From NCBI RefSeq assembly GCF_009371985.2, contig NZ_VIKU02000004.1:124001-188000 (forward strand): a DNA stretch of 64,000 bases, read 5' to 3'. A program made the translations under genes and the position numbers. The notes below the pieces were generated by a model. That model saw nothing but the letters and a program-made list of their open reading frames with translations, had not been told where the DNA came from and made no database searches. Positions 34,762-44,111 of the stretch are shown here, piece after piece (within the stretch, counting starts at the first letter, position 1; each line of letters starts with the position of its first letter). Source of the DNA: Pelagihabitans pacificus (GTDB lineage Bacteria; Bacteroidota; Bacteroidia; Flavobacteriales; Flavobacteriaceae).

Positions 34762-35814
34762 TTAAGTTCCTAAAATCTTTTTCAACATTTTCTTATCCAC
34801 TTCGGCACCTGCAAAATCATCGAACGTTTTCTCGGTGGCTTCTATGATATGGTCTTGAATAAAGATAGCCCCTTCCCGAGCACCTTGTTCCGGACTTTTG
34901 ATACAGCATTCCCATTCCATGACGGCCCAAACGTCGCAACCGTATTGTGTTAGTTTGGAGAAAATGGTCTTAAAATCGATTTGGCCATCGCCCAACGAAC
35001 GGTAACGGCCCGCACGGTCTCCCCAGTCGTTATAACCCCCAAAAGCACCTTTTTTTCCGGTGGGGTTGAATTCCGAATCCTTCACGTGAAAAGATCGAAT
35101 GAATTCATGGTAATGGTCTATATATTGAATGTAATCCAATTGTTGTAATACAAAGTGGCTAGGATCGTATAAAATGTTCACACGTTTATGGTTGCCTGTA
35201 GCCTCTAGAAAACGTTCAAAGGTATCCCCGTCGTGAAGATCTTCACCGGGATGTATTTCATAGCAGACGTCTACCCCCTCTTCGTCGAAATGGTTCAGTA
35301 TGGGCATCCATCTCTTGGCGAGTTCCTCAAAGCCCATTTCGACCAATCCGGCCGGGCGTTGCGGCCAGGGGTGCCAAGTATGCCAAAGCAGGGCTCCCGA
35401 AAACGTAGCGTGTGCCTTGATTCCAAGTCGTCTGCTCGCAGTAGCTGCCTTTTTTACCACGTCGACCGCCCATTCGGTTCGTGCCTTGGGGTTGTTTTTG
35501 ACGGCGTCGGGGGCAAAATTATCGAACATAAGGTCATAGGCAGGATGTACTGCTACCAGTTGACCCTGAAGATGGGTCGAGAGTTCGGTAATCTCAAGAC
35601 CGTACGAATTTATTTTTCCTTTTAACTCATCGCAATAGGTCTGACTTTCGGCCGCGGTATCCAAATCGATTAAAAAGTGTTCCCAAGTTGGTATTTGAAT
35701 ACCTTTATATCCAAGATCGGCCGCCCATTTACACATACCATCCAGGCTGTTAAACGGGGCTTTGCTGTCTACGAATTGCGCCAGAAATACGGCGGGTCCT
35801 TTGATTGTCTTCAT
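34762..35814 (-). CDS. Sugar phosphate isomerase/epimerase-like TIM barrel
   Basis: 350 aa AP-endonuclease-2/xylose-isomerase-like TIM barrel, without a signal peptide. Candidate metal and substrate residues lie in CYEIHPGEDL (Glu, His), ILYDPSHFVLQ (Asp, His), RSFHVKDSEF (His, Asp) and AVMEWEC (Glu), the usual strand-end positions. It is first gene of the minus-strand operon with two DUF1080 hydrolases. Relatives act as epimerases or isomerases on keto-sugars. The exact substrate is unknown, and 3-keto-hexose is the contextual guess. Confidence 0.87.
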   Translation of the reverse strand: MKTIKGPAVFLAQFVDSKAPFNSLDGMCKWAADLGYKGIQIPTWEHFLIDLDTAAESQTYCDELKGKINSYGLEITELSTHLQGQLVAVHPAYDLMFDNFAPDAVKNNPKARTEWAVDVVKKAATASRRLGIKAHATFSGALLWHTWHPWPQRPAGLVEMGFEELAKRWMPILNHFDEEGVDVCYEIHPGEDLHDGDTFERFLEATGNHKRVNILYDPSHFVLQQLDYIQYIDHYHEFIRSFHVKDSEFNPTGKKGAFGGYNDWGDRAGRYRSLGDGQIDFKTIFSKLTQYGCDVWAVMEWECCIKSPEQGAREGAIFIQDHIIEATEKTFDDFAGAEVDKKMLKKILGT

Positions 35815-35971
35815 ATTGTATTATATCTATTAATTCTTGTATATGGTCTACCGCAAGGCAGTTTTAAGAATAAACGCTATATTTAGTTTTTAAAAAAATC
35901 CTCTCAACTACCTTGTTCTTCGGGAAGTTATAAATATAGGAAAACCATCAGAATTAACATCGGAAATATAT

Positions 35972-37675
35972 ATGAATCAGGAAGTGGAATTTGATGCCAT
36001 TGTTGTCGGCACCGGAATTAGTGGCGGGTGGGCCGCCAAAGAGCTTACCGAAAATGGTTTAAAGACCTTGGTGTTGGAAAGAGGGCGCATGGTGAAACAC
36101 ATACAGGATTATCCCACCATGAACGACGACCCATGGGATTATCCGCTCAAGGGGGAGCTTTCAAGTGAAGACCAAAAAAAGTACCATAAACAACTCCGTG
36201 TGAATTGGGCGCCTAAAGAAGATGTAAAACACTTTTTCGTAAACGATTTGGAGCATCCGTATGTCGAGACCAAACGTTTTGACTGGATACGGGGCTATCA
36301 GGTAGGAGGACGTTCGCTGACGTGGGGACGACAGAGTTACCGTTGGAGTGATATCGATTTCGATGCGAACAAGAAAGAGGGAATCGGGGTCGATTGGCCC
36401 GTTCGATATAAGGATATCGCCCCTTGGTATGATACGGTAGAAGAGTATATTGGGGTAAGTGGACAAAATTTGGGACTGAAACAGTTGCCCGACGGCAAGT
36501 TTTTACCTCCTATGGATTTAAACTGTGTAGAGCAGGAACTTCAAAAATCGATTTCGGAGAACTTTGAAGATGGTCGGGTAATGACGATTGGTCGTACCGC
36601 CCATATCACCGATCCGGATGCCACCTTTGAAGGGCGTGGGGCCTGTCAGAATCGAGACAGATGCTGGCGAGGATGTCCTTTCGGGGGTTATTTCTCTAGT
36701 AATTCGTCGACGCTACCCGCAGCCGATAGGACCGGAAACATGACCTTGCGACCCCATAGCATTGTTTATGAGGTGATATATGACGATATCACTAAAAAAG
36801 CGATAGGAGTAAAGGTCATCGACGCCGAGACCAACGAGAAATTGGAATTCAGGGCCAAGGTCATCTTCCTATGCGCTTCGGCCATGGCGTCGGTAGGAAT
36901 ATTGCTACAGTCCAAATCGGATCGATTCCCGAACGGCTTGGGCAACGATTCGGATGCCCTCGGCCGTGGAATTATGGATCATCATTACAAGCTGGGTGCA
37001 ACGGCAAAAGTAGAGGGCTATCTGGATAGGTATTACAAAGGGCGACGGGCCAATGGTTTTTATATTCCCCGTTTTGTGAACCTTGACGAAAAAACGAAAC
37101 GGGATGGGTATCTTCGAGGTTTTGGGTACCAAGGAACCGCAAGTAGACAGGACTGGTCGGCCTCGGTGGCGGAGCTTGGTTACGGTACTGGATTGAAAGA
37201 TGCCATTTTACGGCCTGGGCAATGGCAAATCGGCGTGACCGGTTTCGGGGAGTTCTTACCCTATGATGATAACAGGGTGACGCTGAGCCCCACGGAGAAG
37301 GATAAGTGGGGCCTGCCACAGCTTGCCTTTGATGTAGAATTCAAAGAAAATGAATACCGTATGCGGGAAGACATCAAAAAGGAAATCGTTGCCATGTTCA
37401 AGGCGGCAGGATTCAAGGACATACAGCCGTATGACGAAGAAACAGGGCCGGGTTTGGGCATTCATGAAATGGGAGGCGCCCGAATGGGGCATAGCGCAAA
37501 AACCTCTATCGTCAATAAATACAACCAAGTGCACTTGGTGCCGAACGTTTATGTGACCGATGGCGCGTTTATGAGCTCCTCCGCCTGTGTGAACCCGTCG
37601 TTGACCTACATGGCTTTTACCGCGAGGGCCGCAAACCATGCAGTGAAGGAATTCAAGGCCGGAAAGTTTTCATAG
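35972..37675 (+). CDS. GMC family FAD-dependent sugar dehydrogenase, paralogue 1
   Basis: 567 aa. Rossmann FAD motif VVGTGISGGWAA (G13-x-G-x-x-G18), catalytic pair His498 (GIHEMGGARMG) and Asn541 (VNPSLT). A C-x5-C-x3-C motif (Cys225, Cys231, Cys235, ending RGCPFGG) matches the region that holds a 3Fe-4S cluster in FAD-glucose dehydrogenase. There is no signal peptide. Close homology to the GMC gene at 42399 shows duplication. Unlike that gene it is not followed by a small subunit; an ASCH protein follows after 48 bases. Likely role: oxidation of a sugar or glycoside hydroxyl, plausibly C3, with electrons passed to an unknown acceptor. Confidence 0.9.
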   Translation: MNQEVEFDAIVVGTGISGGWAAKELTENGLKTLVLERGRMVKHIQDYPTMNDDPWDYPLKGELSSEDQKKYHKQLRVNWAPKEDVKHFFVNDLEHPYVETKRFDWIRGYQVGGRSLTWGRQSYRWSDIDFDANKKEGIGVDWPVRYKDIAPWYDTVEEYIGVSGQNLGLKQLPDGKFLPPMDLNCVEQELQKSISENFEDGRVMTIGRTAHITDPDATFEGRGACQNRDRCWRGCPFGGYFSSNSSTLPAADRTGNMTLRPHSIVYEVIYDDITKKAIGVKVIDAETNEKLEFRAKVIFLCASAMASVGILLQSKSDRFPNGLGNDSDALGRGIMDHHYKLGATAKVEGYLDRYYKGRRANGFYIPRFVNLDEKTKRDGYLRGFGYQGTASRQDWSASVAELGYGTGLKDAILRPGQWQIGVTGFGEFLPYDDNRVTLSPTEKDKWGLPQLAFDVEFKENEYRMREDIKKEIVAMFKAAGFKDIQPYDEETGPGLGIHEMGGARMGHSAKTSIVNKYNQVHLVPNVYVTDGAFMSSSACVNPSLTYMAFTARAANHAVKEFKAGKFS

Positions 37676-37723
37676 CGAAACCCATTCCAACAATATAAAA
37701 CCGACCCAAAACGTTTGCTACTT

Positions 37724-38191
37724 ATGGAAAACGCGTCAGCCCGGAACATGTGGGGAGATTATCTGGACAAACATCTGGAGCATGCCTTTGAGGAGGCCCC
37801 TAAAGTGGTTCACTTCTGCAATAATGAACTTGATGCCAATGAGTGTGCCGCTTTGGTGAAGCAAGGAATCAAACGGGCTACTTCCCCTTCGTTATTGGGT
37901 CTCCAATATCGGAACGAACGCTTGCCTAGAATTGGAGACTTTATGGTCGTAACCGACTGGGAAGGGAAAGCGCAATGTATCGTTCGTACTACCAGGGTTC
38001 GATTAAGACCTTTCTTCAGCATCGACGAGGAGTATGCCCGTTTGGAGGGAGAGGGTGATAAAAGCCTTGCGTATTGGAAGCGCACCCATTGGGATTACTA
38101 TACCCAAGAGCTGGAGCCCTTCGGACGAGTACCACGGGAGAGTATGATCGTAGTGTGCCAAGAGTTCGAAAAGGTTTTTGACCGAGGCTAA
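37724..38191 (+). CDS. ASCH domain protein
   Basis: 155 aa from ATG 37724; a TTG at 37715 could add three residues. The ASCH fold, a PUA-like RNA-binding beta-barrel, is recognisable from KRATSPSLLGL, LPRIGDFMVVTDWEGKAQCIVRTTRVRL, EGEGDKSLAYWKRTHWDYY and the terminal MIVVCQEFEKV. Some ASCH proteins are N4-acetylcytidine amidohydrolases (YqfB), others are RNA-binding. It follows the GMC dehydrogenase closely and is probably co-transcribed, but no link to sugar metabolism is evident. Confidence 0.83.
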   Translation: MENASARNMWGDYLDKHLEHAFEEAPKVVHFCNNELDANECAALVKQGIKRATSPSLLGLQYRNERLPRIGDFMVVTDWEGKAQCIVRTTRVRLRPFFSIDEEYARLEGEGDKSLAYWKRTHWDYYTQELEPFGRVPRESMIVVCQEFEKVFDRG

Positions 38192-38203
38192 ACCAAAAGA
38201 AAA

Positions 38204-38227
38204 AGGCCCAAAAATACATTAGGGCCT
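38204..38227 (-). terminator. Terminator of the minus-strand oxidoreductase operon
   Basis: AGGCCC (38204-38209) and GGGCCT (38222-38227) form a 6-bp stem. Read on the minus strand the stem runs into TTTTTCTTTT. It lies 28 bases past the stop of the Gfo/Idh/MocA gene. Confidence 0.55.
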
Positions 38228-38254
38228 GTTCAAGTCTTGGCGGAAGGTACTGAT

Positions 38255-39394
38255 TTATTTTTCCAAATCTACCCAAATATTTCCACCCTTATGGGATTCT
38301 ACCGTGGCTTCGATAAAGTTCATGCCGCGAACGCCGTCGGTCATGGTTGGAAATTCCCCGTCGTTATACTTTCTACCGCGAATCGCTTTAGCCGCTCCCA
38401 AATAAATATTGGCCATTGAATCAAAGATACCCTCTGGATGCCCTGGAGGTAGTTTGGTGCCGTCCAAAGACAGCTTCGTATTGTATGCATGTCCCGGTTT
38501 GTAAACCTGGGTAGGCTTGGTGTCGCTCAAGACATAAAGGAAGTTGGGGTTCTCCTGCTCCCACTTGAAAGCCGCTTTCTCACCATAAATCGAAATGGCA
38601 AGCCCGTTTTCTTCGCCAGTGGCCACTTGGCTACTGCGGATGACTCCCTTGACGGTATCACTCATACGAATAAGCACTGTGCCATCGATATCCATTTTAT
38701 TATCCTTATAGAGATAATTGAAGTCACTTAATATCGACTTCACTTTTAATCCCGTCGTATATTCTACCATGTTGAAAGCGTGTACCCCAATATCCCCTAT
38801 ACAGGAACTGATGCCAGCTTTTTTGGGGTCTAAACGCCAAACCGAGGAACGCTTCTTCTTGTCGTGAATGATCGTATTGATCCATCCCTGATAATAAACC
38901 GCATCTACTTTATGGATTTTTCCCAACGCTCCTTTCTTGATCATTTCGCGCATTTGCCGTACCATCGGGTATCCGGTGTACGTATGGGTAAGAGCGAAAA
39001 CCGTCCCTGCCTTTTTATGGGCTTTCTGTAATATTTTGGCCTCTTCCAAGCTTGTGGTCATCGGTTTTTCGCAAATGACATGAAAGCCGTTTTCCAACAG
39101 CTTTAATGCCATTGGAAAATGTAGAAAATTGGGTGTAAGTACAGAAAATACCTGAATACGTCTGCTTACGGGCAGTTTCATTTCTTCTTCGACCATTGTG
39201 TCGAAATCGGGATAGACCCGGTTTGTAGGGATATCGATTTCCTTCGCAAAAGCCATATTGGACTTAAAATCGGGATTGAAGACCGCTCCGACGATTTCAT
39301 AGTTATCATTGATCTGTGAGGCTACGCGGTGAAGCACTCCTATTAGCGAGTCTCCTCCCCCGCCCAAGATTCCTAATCTGATTTTCTTTGGCAT
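38255..39394 (-). CDS. Gfo/Idh/MocA family NAD(P)-dependent oxidoreductase
   Basis: 379 aa. N-terminal Rossmann fold with GILGGGGDSLIG and the family's EKPMTTS motif (catalytic Lys). The C-terminal alpha/beta domain begins near residue 130 with YTGYPMVRQMREMI and includes DIGVHAFNMVEY, whose His is the usual substrate-binding residue. No export signal, so cytoplasmic. It probably interconverts a hydroxyl and keto group on a sugar or inositol derivative. It is last in the operon isomerase-dinB-transporter-oxidoreductase, so it may act on the imported product. Confidence 0.9.
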   Translation of the reverse strand: MPKKIRLGILGGGGDSLIGVLHRVASQINDNYEIVGAVFNPDFKSNMAFAKEIDIPTNRVYPDFDTMVEEEMKLPVSRRIQVFSVLTPNFLHFPMALKLLENGFHVICEKPMTTSLEEAKILQKAHKKAGTVFALTHTYTGYPMVRQMREMIKKGALGKIHKVDAVYYQGWINTIIHDKKKRSSVWRLDPKKAGISSCIGDIGVHAFNMVEYTTGLKVKSILSDFNYLYKDNKMDIDGTVLIRMSDTVKGVIRSSQVATGEENGLAISIYGEKAAFKWEQENPNFLYVLSDTKPTQVYKPGHAYNTKLSLDGTKLPPGHPEGIFDSMANIYLGAAKAIRGRKYNDGEFPTMTDGVRGMNFIEATVESHKGGNIWVDLEK

Positions 39395-39450
39395 GTAATA
39401 TTAAGTTTTGTGTTTTACCGAATTTATGAATTTCAATTTATAAAAAATAG

Positions 39451-40677
39451 CTAAGACTTATAGGCAATTTTTTCGTTTTTGAAAAAGAATGCAAACAAAA
39501 GAAGAACGACTATTGCAAAAGCGGCCGGATAGTGCCAAATGGTCCTCCAATCATGTCCGCCGTCACCCAATAGATAGGCGTCACTAATTCTTCCGGCGAA
39601 CCAAAAACCGATGAGCATCCCGATACCGTAGGTGGCCAATGTAATGAGCCCCTGAGCGGCACTTTTGTAGGTATTACCTGCTTTACTATCGGTATAGATT
39701 TGACCCGATACAAAAAAGAAATCATAGCAAATTCCGTGCAGCGCGATGCCTATTAGCAGCATAATTACGAGTTCATTGGGATTTCCATAGGCGAACAACG
39801 CATAGCGTAGCCCCCAGGCGAACATGGCGATAAGAATGGTATTCTTGAACCCGAATCTTTTGAAGAAATAGGGTAGCAACAGCATAAACAAAATCTCGGA
39901 GACCTGGCCGATGGTCATCTTCCCGGCAGGATTGGCCATTCCCACTTCGCCCAAAAACTGACCTGCCTGCTGGTAATAAAAAGCCAACGGAATGCAGATT
40001 AGAACCGACGCCAGAAAAAATATCAAAAAGTTTCTGTCCCTTAAAAGCCCCAGGGCCTCCAATCCTAAAATTTGGGATAGCGTTACTTTTTTGGAACGAT
40101 CGACCCTTGGAGGGGTCTTTGGCAAGGAGAAACTGAAGATACCTAATATCACCGAGGAAATGGCCGACATCAAAAAGGTATTTCTTAAAACACCCTCTGA
40201 GATGCCATTTTGTGAATCCCAGTTAAAAAAACTGATCAACAAACCGGCGGCGATCCAGCCCAAAGTGCCAAATACCCGAACAAAGGAGAACTCCTTGGCC
40301 GGATCTTTCATTTGGCCGAAGGAGACAGAATTAACCAAGGCAAGGGTAGACATGTAAAGGATCATATAGACCAATAAATAGGGGTAGAAAAAGGCAAAAT
40401 CTTCGGTCGCGTACAAAAGGTACATCAACAAGGCCCCTAACAAATGCAATACCCCTAAAATACGTTCTGCGTTGAAGTATCGGTCCGCGATTAAGCCTAT
40501 GATAAAAGGAGCCAGGATGGCCCCCCAGGATTGAGTGGAATATGCCATGGCGATTTCCGGATCGCTACTATTGAGGGTATTGGCCAGATAAATACTCATG
40601 GTCACATACCAGCTACCCCATATAAAAAACTCCAAGAACATCATCACCGATAGCTGTGTACGTACCTTGGTGTTCAT
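39451..40677 (-). CDS. MFS nucleoside/sugar:H+ symporter-like transporter (NHS family)
   Basis: 408 aa, twelve predicted helices. The N-terminus (QLSVMMFLEFFIWGSWYVTM), GAILAPFIIGLIADRYFNAER and FVRVFGTLGWIAAGLL are typical of the nucleoside:H+ symporter group (NupG-like) of the major facilitator superfamily. It lies 6 bases downstream of dinB and 56 bases upstream of the oxidoreductase. In a sugar-oxidation locus it is the likely importer of the product or intermediate. Nucleosides remain possible substrates. Confidence 0.85.
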   Translation of the reverse strand: MNTKVRTQLSVMMFLEFFIWGSWYVTMSIYLANTLNSSDPEIAMAYSTQSWGAILAPFIIGLIADRYFNAERILGVLHLLGALLMYLLYATEDFAFFYPYLLVYMILYMSTLALVNSVSFGQMKDPAKEFSFVRVFGTLGWIAAGLLISFFNWDSQNGISEGVLRNTFLMSAISSVILGIFSFSLPKTPPRVDRSKKVTLSQILGLEALGLLRDRNFLIFFLASVLICIPLAFYYQQAGQFLGEVGMANPAGKMTIGQVSEILFMLLLPYFFKRFGFKNTILIAMFAWGLRYALFAYGNPNELVIMLLIGIALHGICYDFFFVSGQIYTDSKAGNTYKSAAQGLITLATYGIGMLIGFWFAGRISDAYLLGDGGHDWRTIWHYPAAFAIVVLLLFAFFFKNEKIAYKS

Positions 40678-40683
40678 GCGGTT

Positions 40684-41127
40684 TTATCGTTTGTAAAAGA
40701 TATAGTCCAAAGATAGCGGCTCCAAACCATTGGCCCTAAAATCAACTGCAATTTGTCCCCGGTGATGTGTTGAATGGTTGATGATGTGAAAAAGTATATC
40801 CTGTAAGGTGTTGGTGAACAACCTGCCCTCCGTATTCTCATAGTCGATGCGTTTATCAAAATCATCGGCATTGGAGGTGATTTCGAAAGAGGCGCGTTGA
40901 TTTTCATAATGGAGGTCGCCCCAATGCTGGATATCGTGTATTTGAAAAACTGCATATTCCGGGGCCTTTTGCATCACCCTTGCATTCCAGATATGGTGCG
41001 CGTTGAGAATATGGCTAAAGCGCTCCAACACTTTTTGAGGTACTTCCTTCATATCACTGCAAGCGGATATCAGTTTCTTGTTGCAATGAAAATTATAATC
41101 GAATAGTTGGTCAAAAAAGACTTTCAC
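40684..41127 (-). CDS. DinB-like four-helix-bundle protein
   Basis: 147 aa DinB/YfiT-type fold. Putative metal-binding histidines are in NAHHIWNARV and in HIINHSTHHRGQIA, the pattern characteristic of the family. Related proteins include thiol-dependent transferases (bacillithiol/mycothiol S-transferases) and many of unknown role. It lies within a catabolic operon, 38 bases after an epimerase and 6 bases before a transporter, which suggests a metabolic rather than DNA-damage role. That is inference. Confidence 0.8.
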   Translation of the reverse strand: MKVFFDQLFDYNFHCNKKLISACSDMKEVPQKVLERFSHILNAHHIWNARVMQKAPEYAVFQIHDIQHWGDLHYENQRASFEITSNADDFDKRIDYENTEGRLFTNTLQDILFHIINHSTHHRGQIAVDFRANGLEPLSLDYIFYKR

Positions 41128-41165
41128 TGATGGTGCTAATTGATAGGTTGATATCGGGATGTTGT

Positions 41166-42170
41166 TTAACTCAATGTATTGGCAGCCTTGAGCAAAAGCT
41201 CCCTTGTAGCGATGATACCTTCTTTTTCGCTCATTTCGCTTCCTTCATATTCCACTCCAATATAGCCCGTATAGCCAGCGTCCTTTACAATTTTGAGCAT
41301 TTTTACGTAGTCGATTTCGGTTTCGTTTCCTGCAGTATCAAAATTGTGTGATTTGGCACTCACCGCCTTTGCGTGGGGCATTAGTTCACGCACCCCTTTA
41401 TAGATGTCGTACATTTCAGCGCAACCGGAACGCCAGTCCGTCGGATCATTGCGTCTTATACAGAAATTACCGAAATCGGGTAAGGTACCACAATTATCCA
41501 TGTTTACACTTTCCATTACATCGGCCAATAGGGCCCCATTGGAGGAAAGGCCCCCATGGTTTTCGACCAAAATGTTGATGTTTTTGTCTTTTGCGTAGGT
41601 AGCTAATTTGGTGAGTCCGTCAACGGAGTTCTTCTTCCATTCCTCGGGCACCGGGCTTCCGTTGAGGTTCACTCGAATGGAATGACAGCCCATAGCAGCG
41701 GCCGCATCGACCCATTTTTTATGTTTTTCTACGGTTTCATTCCTTTCCTTCTCGTCGTTCACGGCCAAATCACCTTGGCGATCGATCATAATCAGGACAT
41801 TTTCCAAACCGTGCTTCTTTGCCTCGGCATTCGATTTCTCCACAAAGGCTGCCATAGCCTCTTCGGAATAGCCGGCCTCTTCCAACTCAGGATTGTACAA
41901 TTGGCTTACGTACTCTAGACCGGTAAATCCCCATTCTTTCGCTTTCTCCGCAAACGTGTAAGGATCCACTCCATCTTGCATAATCATTTTATGAATACTC
42001 CACTGTGCCAAGGATAACTTAAAAAAAGGTTCGGATACATCGTCGACCGTTTCGGCAGATTCCTCTGCCTCACCTCCTGTCTTTTTCTGCTCTTTGCAGG
42101 CATAAACGCCCATAATGGAAATCCCTAGGCCTGCCTTAGAACTACTTTGAATAAAATTTCGTCGTTTCAT
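41166..42170 (-). CDS. Tat-exported sugar isomerase/epimerase (TIM barrel)
   Basis: 334 aa. N-terminus MKRRNFIQSSSKAGLGIS is a twin-arginine signal, followed by VYAC as a possible lipobox. The AP-endonuclease-2-like TIM barrel follows from about residue 48. Candidate metal ligands occur in ILVENHGGLSS (Glu, His), LPDFGNFCI (Asp), AVSAKSHNFD (His) and IGVEYEGSEM (Glu). Predicted to act in the periplasm on a keto-sugar. First gene of a four-gene minus-strand operon, divergent from the second GMC gene. Confidence 0.87.
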   Translation of the reverse strand: MKRRNFIQSSSKAGLGISIMGVYACKEQKKTGGEAEESAETVDDVSEPFFKLSLAQWSIHKMIMQDGVDPYTFAEKAKEWGFTGLEYVSQLYNPELEEAGYSEEAMAAFVEKSNAEAKKHGLENVLIMIDRQGDLAVNDEKERNETVEKHKKWVDAAAAMGCHSIRVNLNGSPVPEEWKKNSVDGLTKLATYAKDKNINILVENHGGLSSNGALLADVMESVNMDNCGTLPDFGNFCIRRNDPTDWRSGCAEMYDIYKGVRELMPHAKAVSAKSHNFDTAGNETEIDYVKMLKIVKDAGYTGYIGVEYEGSEMSEKEGIIATRELLLKAANTLS

Positions 42171-42398
42171 CTTGGTAAGGTATGTTGTTTATTGTTTAGG
42201 TAAAATATTCTCAAGGGGATTACTAATGCTTATTTATCAGTACTTTATGATTTTTCTGACGGAAATAAAACGATATCCTATTTTCCAATACCGAAAGCAA
42301 TCTCCTCAAAACTTGGTTTTTTGGCAAGAGCACCAGTCTTTAAATGTAGAAAATTAAATTAATATTTAATAAATTTAGCAACTAAACAATTCAGGTAC

Positions 42399-44111
42399 AT
42401 GGGCAAATTTTATTACAATGAAGAACAAGAATCGTATGACGCTATCGTAGTAGGAACCGGAATCAGTGGTGGCTGGGCTGCAAAGGAACTTTGCGAGAAC
42501 GGACTTAAAACCTTGGTTTTGGAGCGGGGTAGGATGGTGAAGCATATTGAGGATTATGAAACGGCCAATAAGGACGATTGGGATTTTCCACTGCGGGGAG
42601 AGCTCCCTTATGAGGAAAAGAAAAAACAATTAAAACAGTCCCGGACGGGATATACCACCAAGGCCGCGAGCCATATGTGGTTCGTCAACGATTTGGAGCA
42701 TCCCTATAATGAAACCAAGCGGTTCGACTGGATGCGTGGTTATCATGTTGGGGGTCGGTCTTTACAATGGGGTCGTCATAGTTATCGTTGGAGCGACATT
42801 GATTTCACGGCCAACCAACGCGAGGGAATTGCGGTTGATTGGCCTGTGCGTTATAAGGACATCGCGCCGTGGTATGATAAGGTCGAGACTTTTATTGGTG
42901 TAAGTGGGGAGCCACTTGGGCTTCCGCAGTTGCCCGATAGCAATTTTCTTCCCATGATGGAGCTGAATTGCGTGGAGCAGCACGTACGCGAAAAAGTAGC
43001 CGAGAATTTTGATGGTCGCGTAATTACCGCTGGCCGTGTGGCACATTTGACGGGAACCAAGGAATTTGAGGGTCGAAACCACTGCCAGTTTCGAAACCGA
43101 TGCATTAGAGGATGCCCGTTCGGAGCCTATTTCAGCAGCTTATCGTCTACCTTGCCGGCCGCCGAACGCACCGGGAATATGACCTTACGTCCAGATTCAA
43201 TCGTGCATGAAGTCATGTACGACCCGAATACCAAAAGAGCTGCGGGGGTGAAGGTAATCGATAGGGTTACCAAAGAAACCTTTGAGTTCAAGGCGAAGGT
43301 GATTTTCTTATGCGCTTCGGCCATTGCATCGACCTCCATTTTAATGCAATCCAAGTCCGATCGTTTTCCGAACGGTATGGGGAACGATTCCGATCAGTTG
43401 GGGAGAAATATCATGGACCATCATCTAGGGGTCGGTGCCTCCGGAAAATTTGACGGTTTTGAGGACAGGTACTACAAGGGGCGAAAACCCAACGGAATCT
43501 ATGTTCCCCGGTTTAGAAATCTCGGAGGAACTAGTGATCGTCAAGATTACAAACGTGGTTTTGGTTACCAGGGGGGAGCCAGAAGAGGCAATTGGGAAGA
43601 TGCCGTTGCCGAATTGTCCCACGGAAAGGATTTAAAGGATGCTTTGCTGAAACCAGGAGGGTGGACCTTCGGTATGGGAGGCTTCGGGGAAGTACTACCC
43701 TATCAAGACAATCGGTTTACCCTTGACTATGATAAGAAAGACCAGTGGGGACTGCCCACGGTAACGTTTGATGCCGAGTTTCATGAGAACGAGTGGAATA
43801 TGAGAAAAGACATGAAGGAATCGGCGGTCGAGATGCTTGAAAAAGCGGGATTGAGGGATGTAGAACCATTTGACAATCCGGGCGCATTGGGCTTGGGAAT
43901 CCATGAAATGGGTACCGCTCGAATGGGGAGGAATAGAAAGACCTCTGTCCTGAATGGAAACAATGCACTACATGATGTGCCTAACGTATACGTGACCGAC
44001 GGCTCGTTTATGACCTCGGCAAGTTGCGTAAATCCGTCGTTGACATATATGGCATTTACCGCAAGGGCTGCCAACCATGCGGCCAATGAACTTAAAAAAG
44101 GAACTATATAA
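42399..44111 (+). CDS. GMC family FAD-dependent sugar dehydrogenase, paralogue 2
   Basis: 570 aa. FAD motif VVGTGISGGWAA near the N-terminus, Cys229/Cys235/Cys239 (C-x5-C-x3-C, ending RGCPFGA), catalytic His502 (GIHEMGTARMG) and Asn545 (VNPSLT). It has no signal peptide, but the next gene, overlapping by one base, encodes a Tat-type small subunit that could carry it across the membrane as in gluconate 2-dehydrogenase. A TAAATTTA box at 42370-42377 is a plausible promoter. It is closely similar to the GMC gene at 35972 over the full length. Confidence 0.92.
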   Translation: MGKFYYNEEQESYDAIVVGTGISGGWAAKELCENGLKTLVLERGRMVKHIEDYETANKDDWDFPLRGELPYEEKKKQLKQSRTGYTTKAASHMWFVNDLEHPYNETKRFDWMRGYHVGGRSLQWGRHSYRWSDIDFTANQREGIAVDWPVRYKDIAPWYDKVETFIGVSGEPLGLPQLPDSNFLPMMELNCVEQHVREKVAENFDGRVITAGRVAHLTGTKEFEGRNHCQFRNRCIRGCPFGAYFSSLSSTLPAAERTGNMTLRPDSIVHEVMYDPNTKRAAGVKVIDRVTKETFEFKAKVIFLCASAIASTSILMQSKSDRFPNGMGNDSDQLGRNIMDHHLGVGASGKFDGFEDRYYKGRKPNGIYVPRFRNLGGTSDRQDYKRGFGYQGGARRGNWEDAVAELSHGKDLKDALLKPGGWTFGMGGFGEVLPYQDNRFTLDYDKKDQWGLPTVTFDAEFHENEWNMRKDMKESAVEMLEKAGLRDVEPFDNPGALGLGIHEMGTARMGRNRKTSVLNGNNALHDVPNVYVTDGSFMTSASCVNPSLTYMAFTARAANHAANELKKGTI

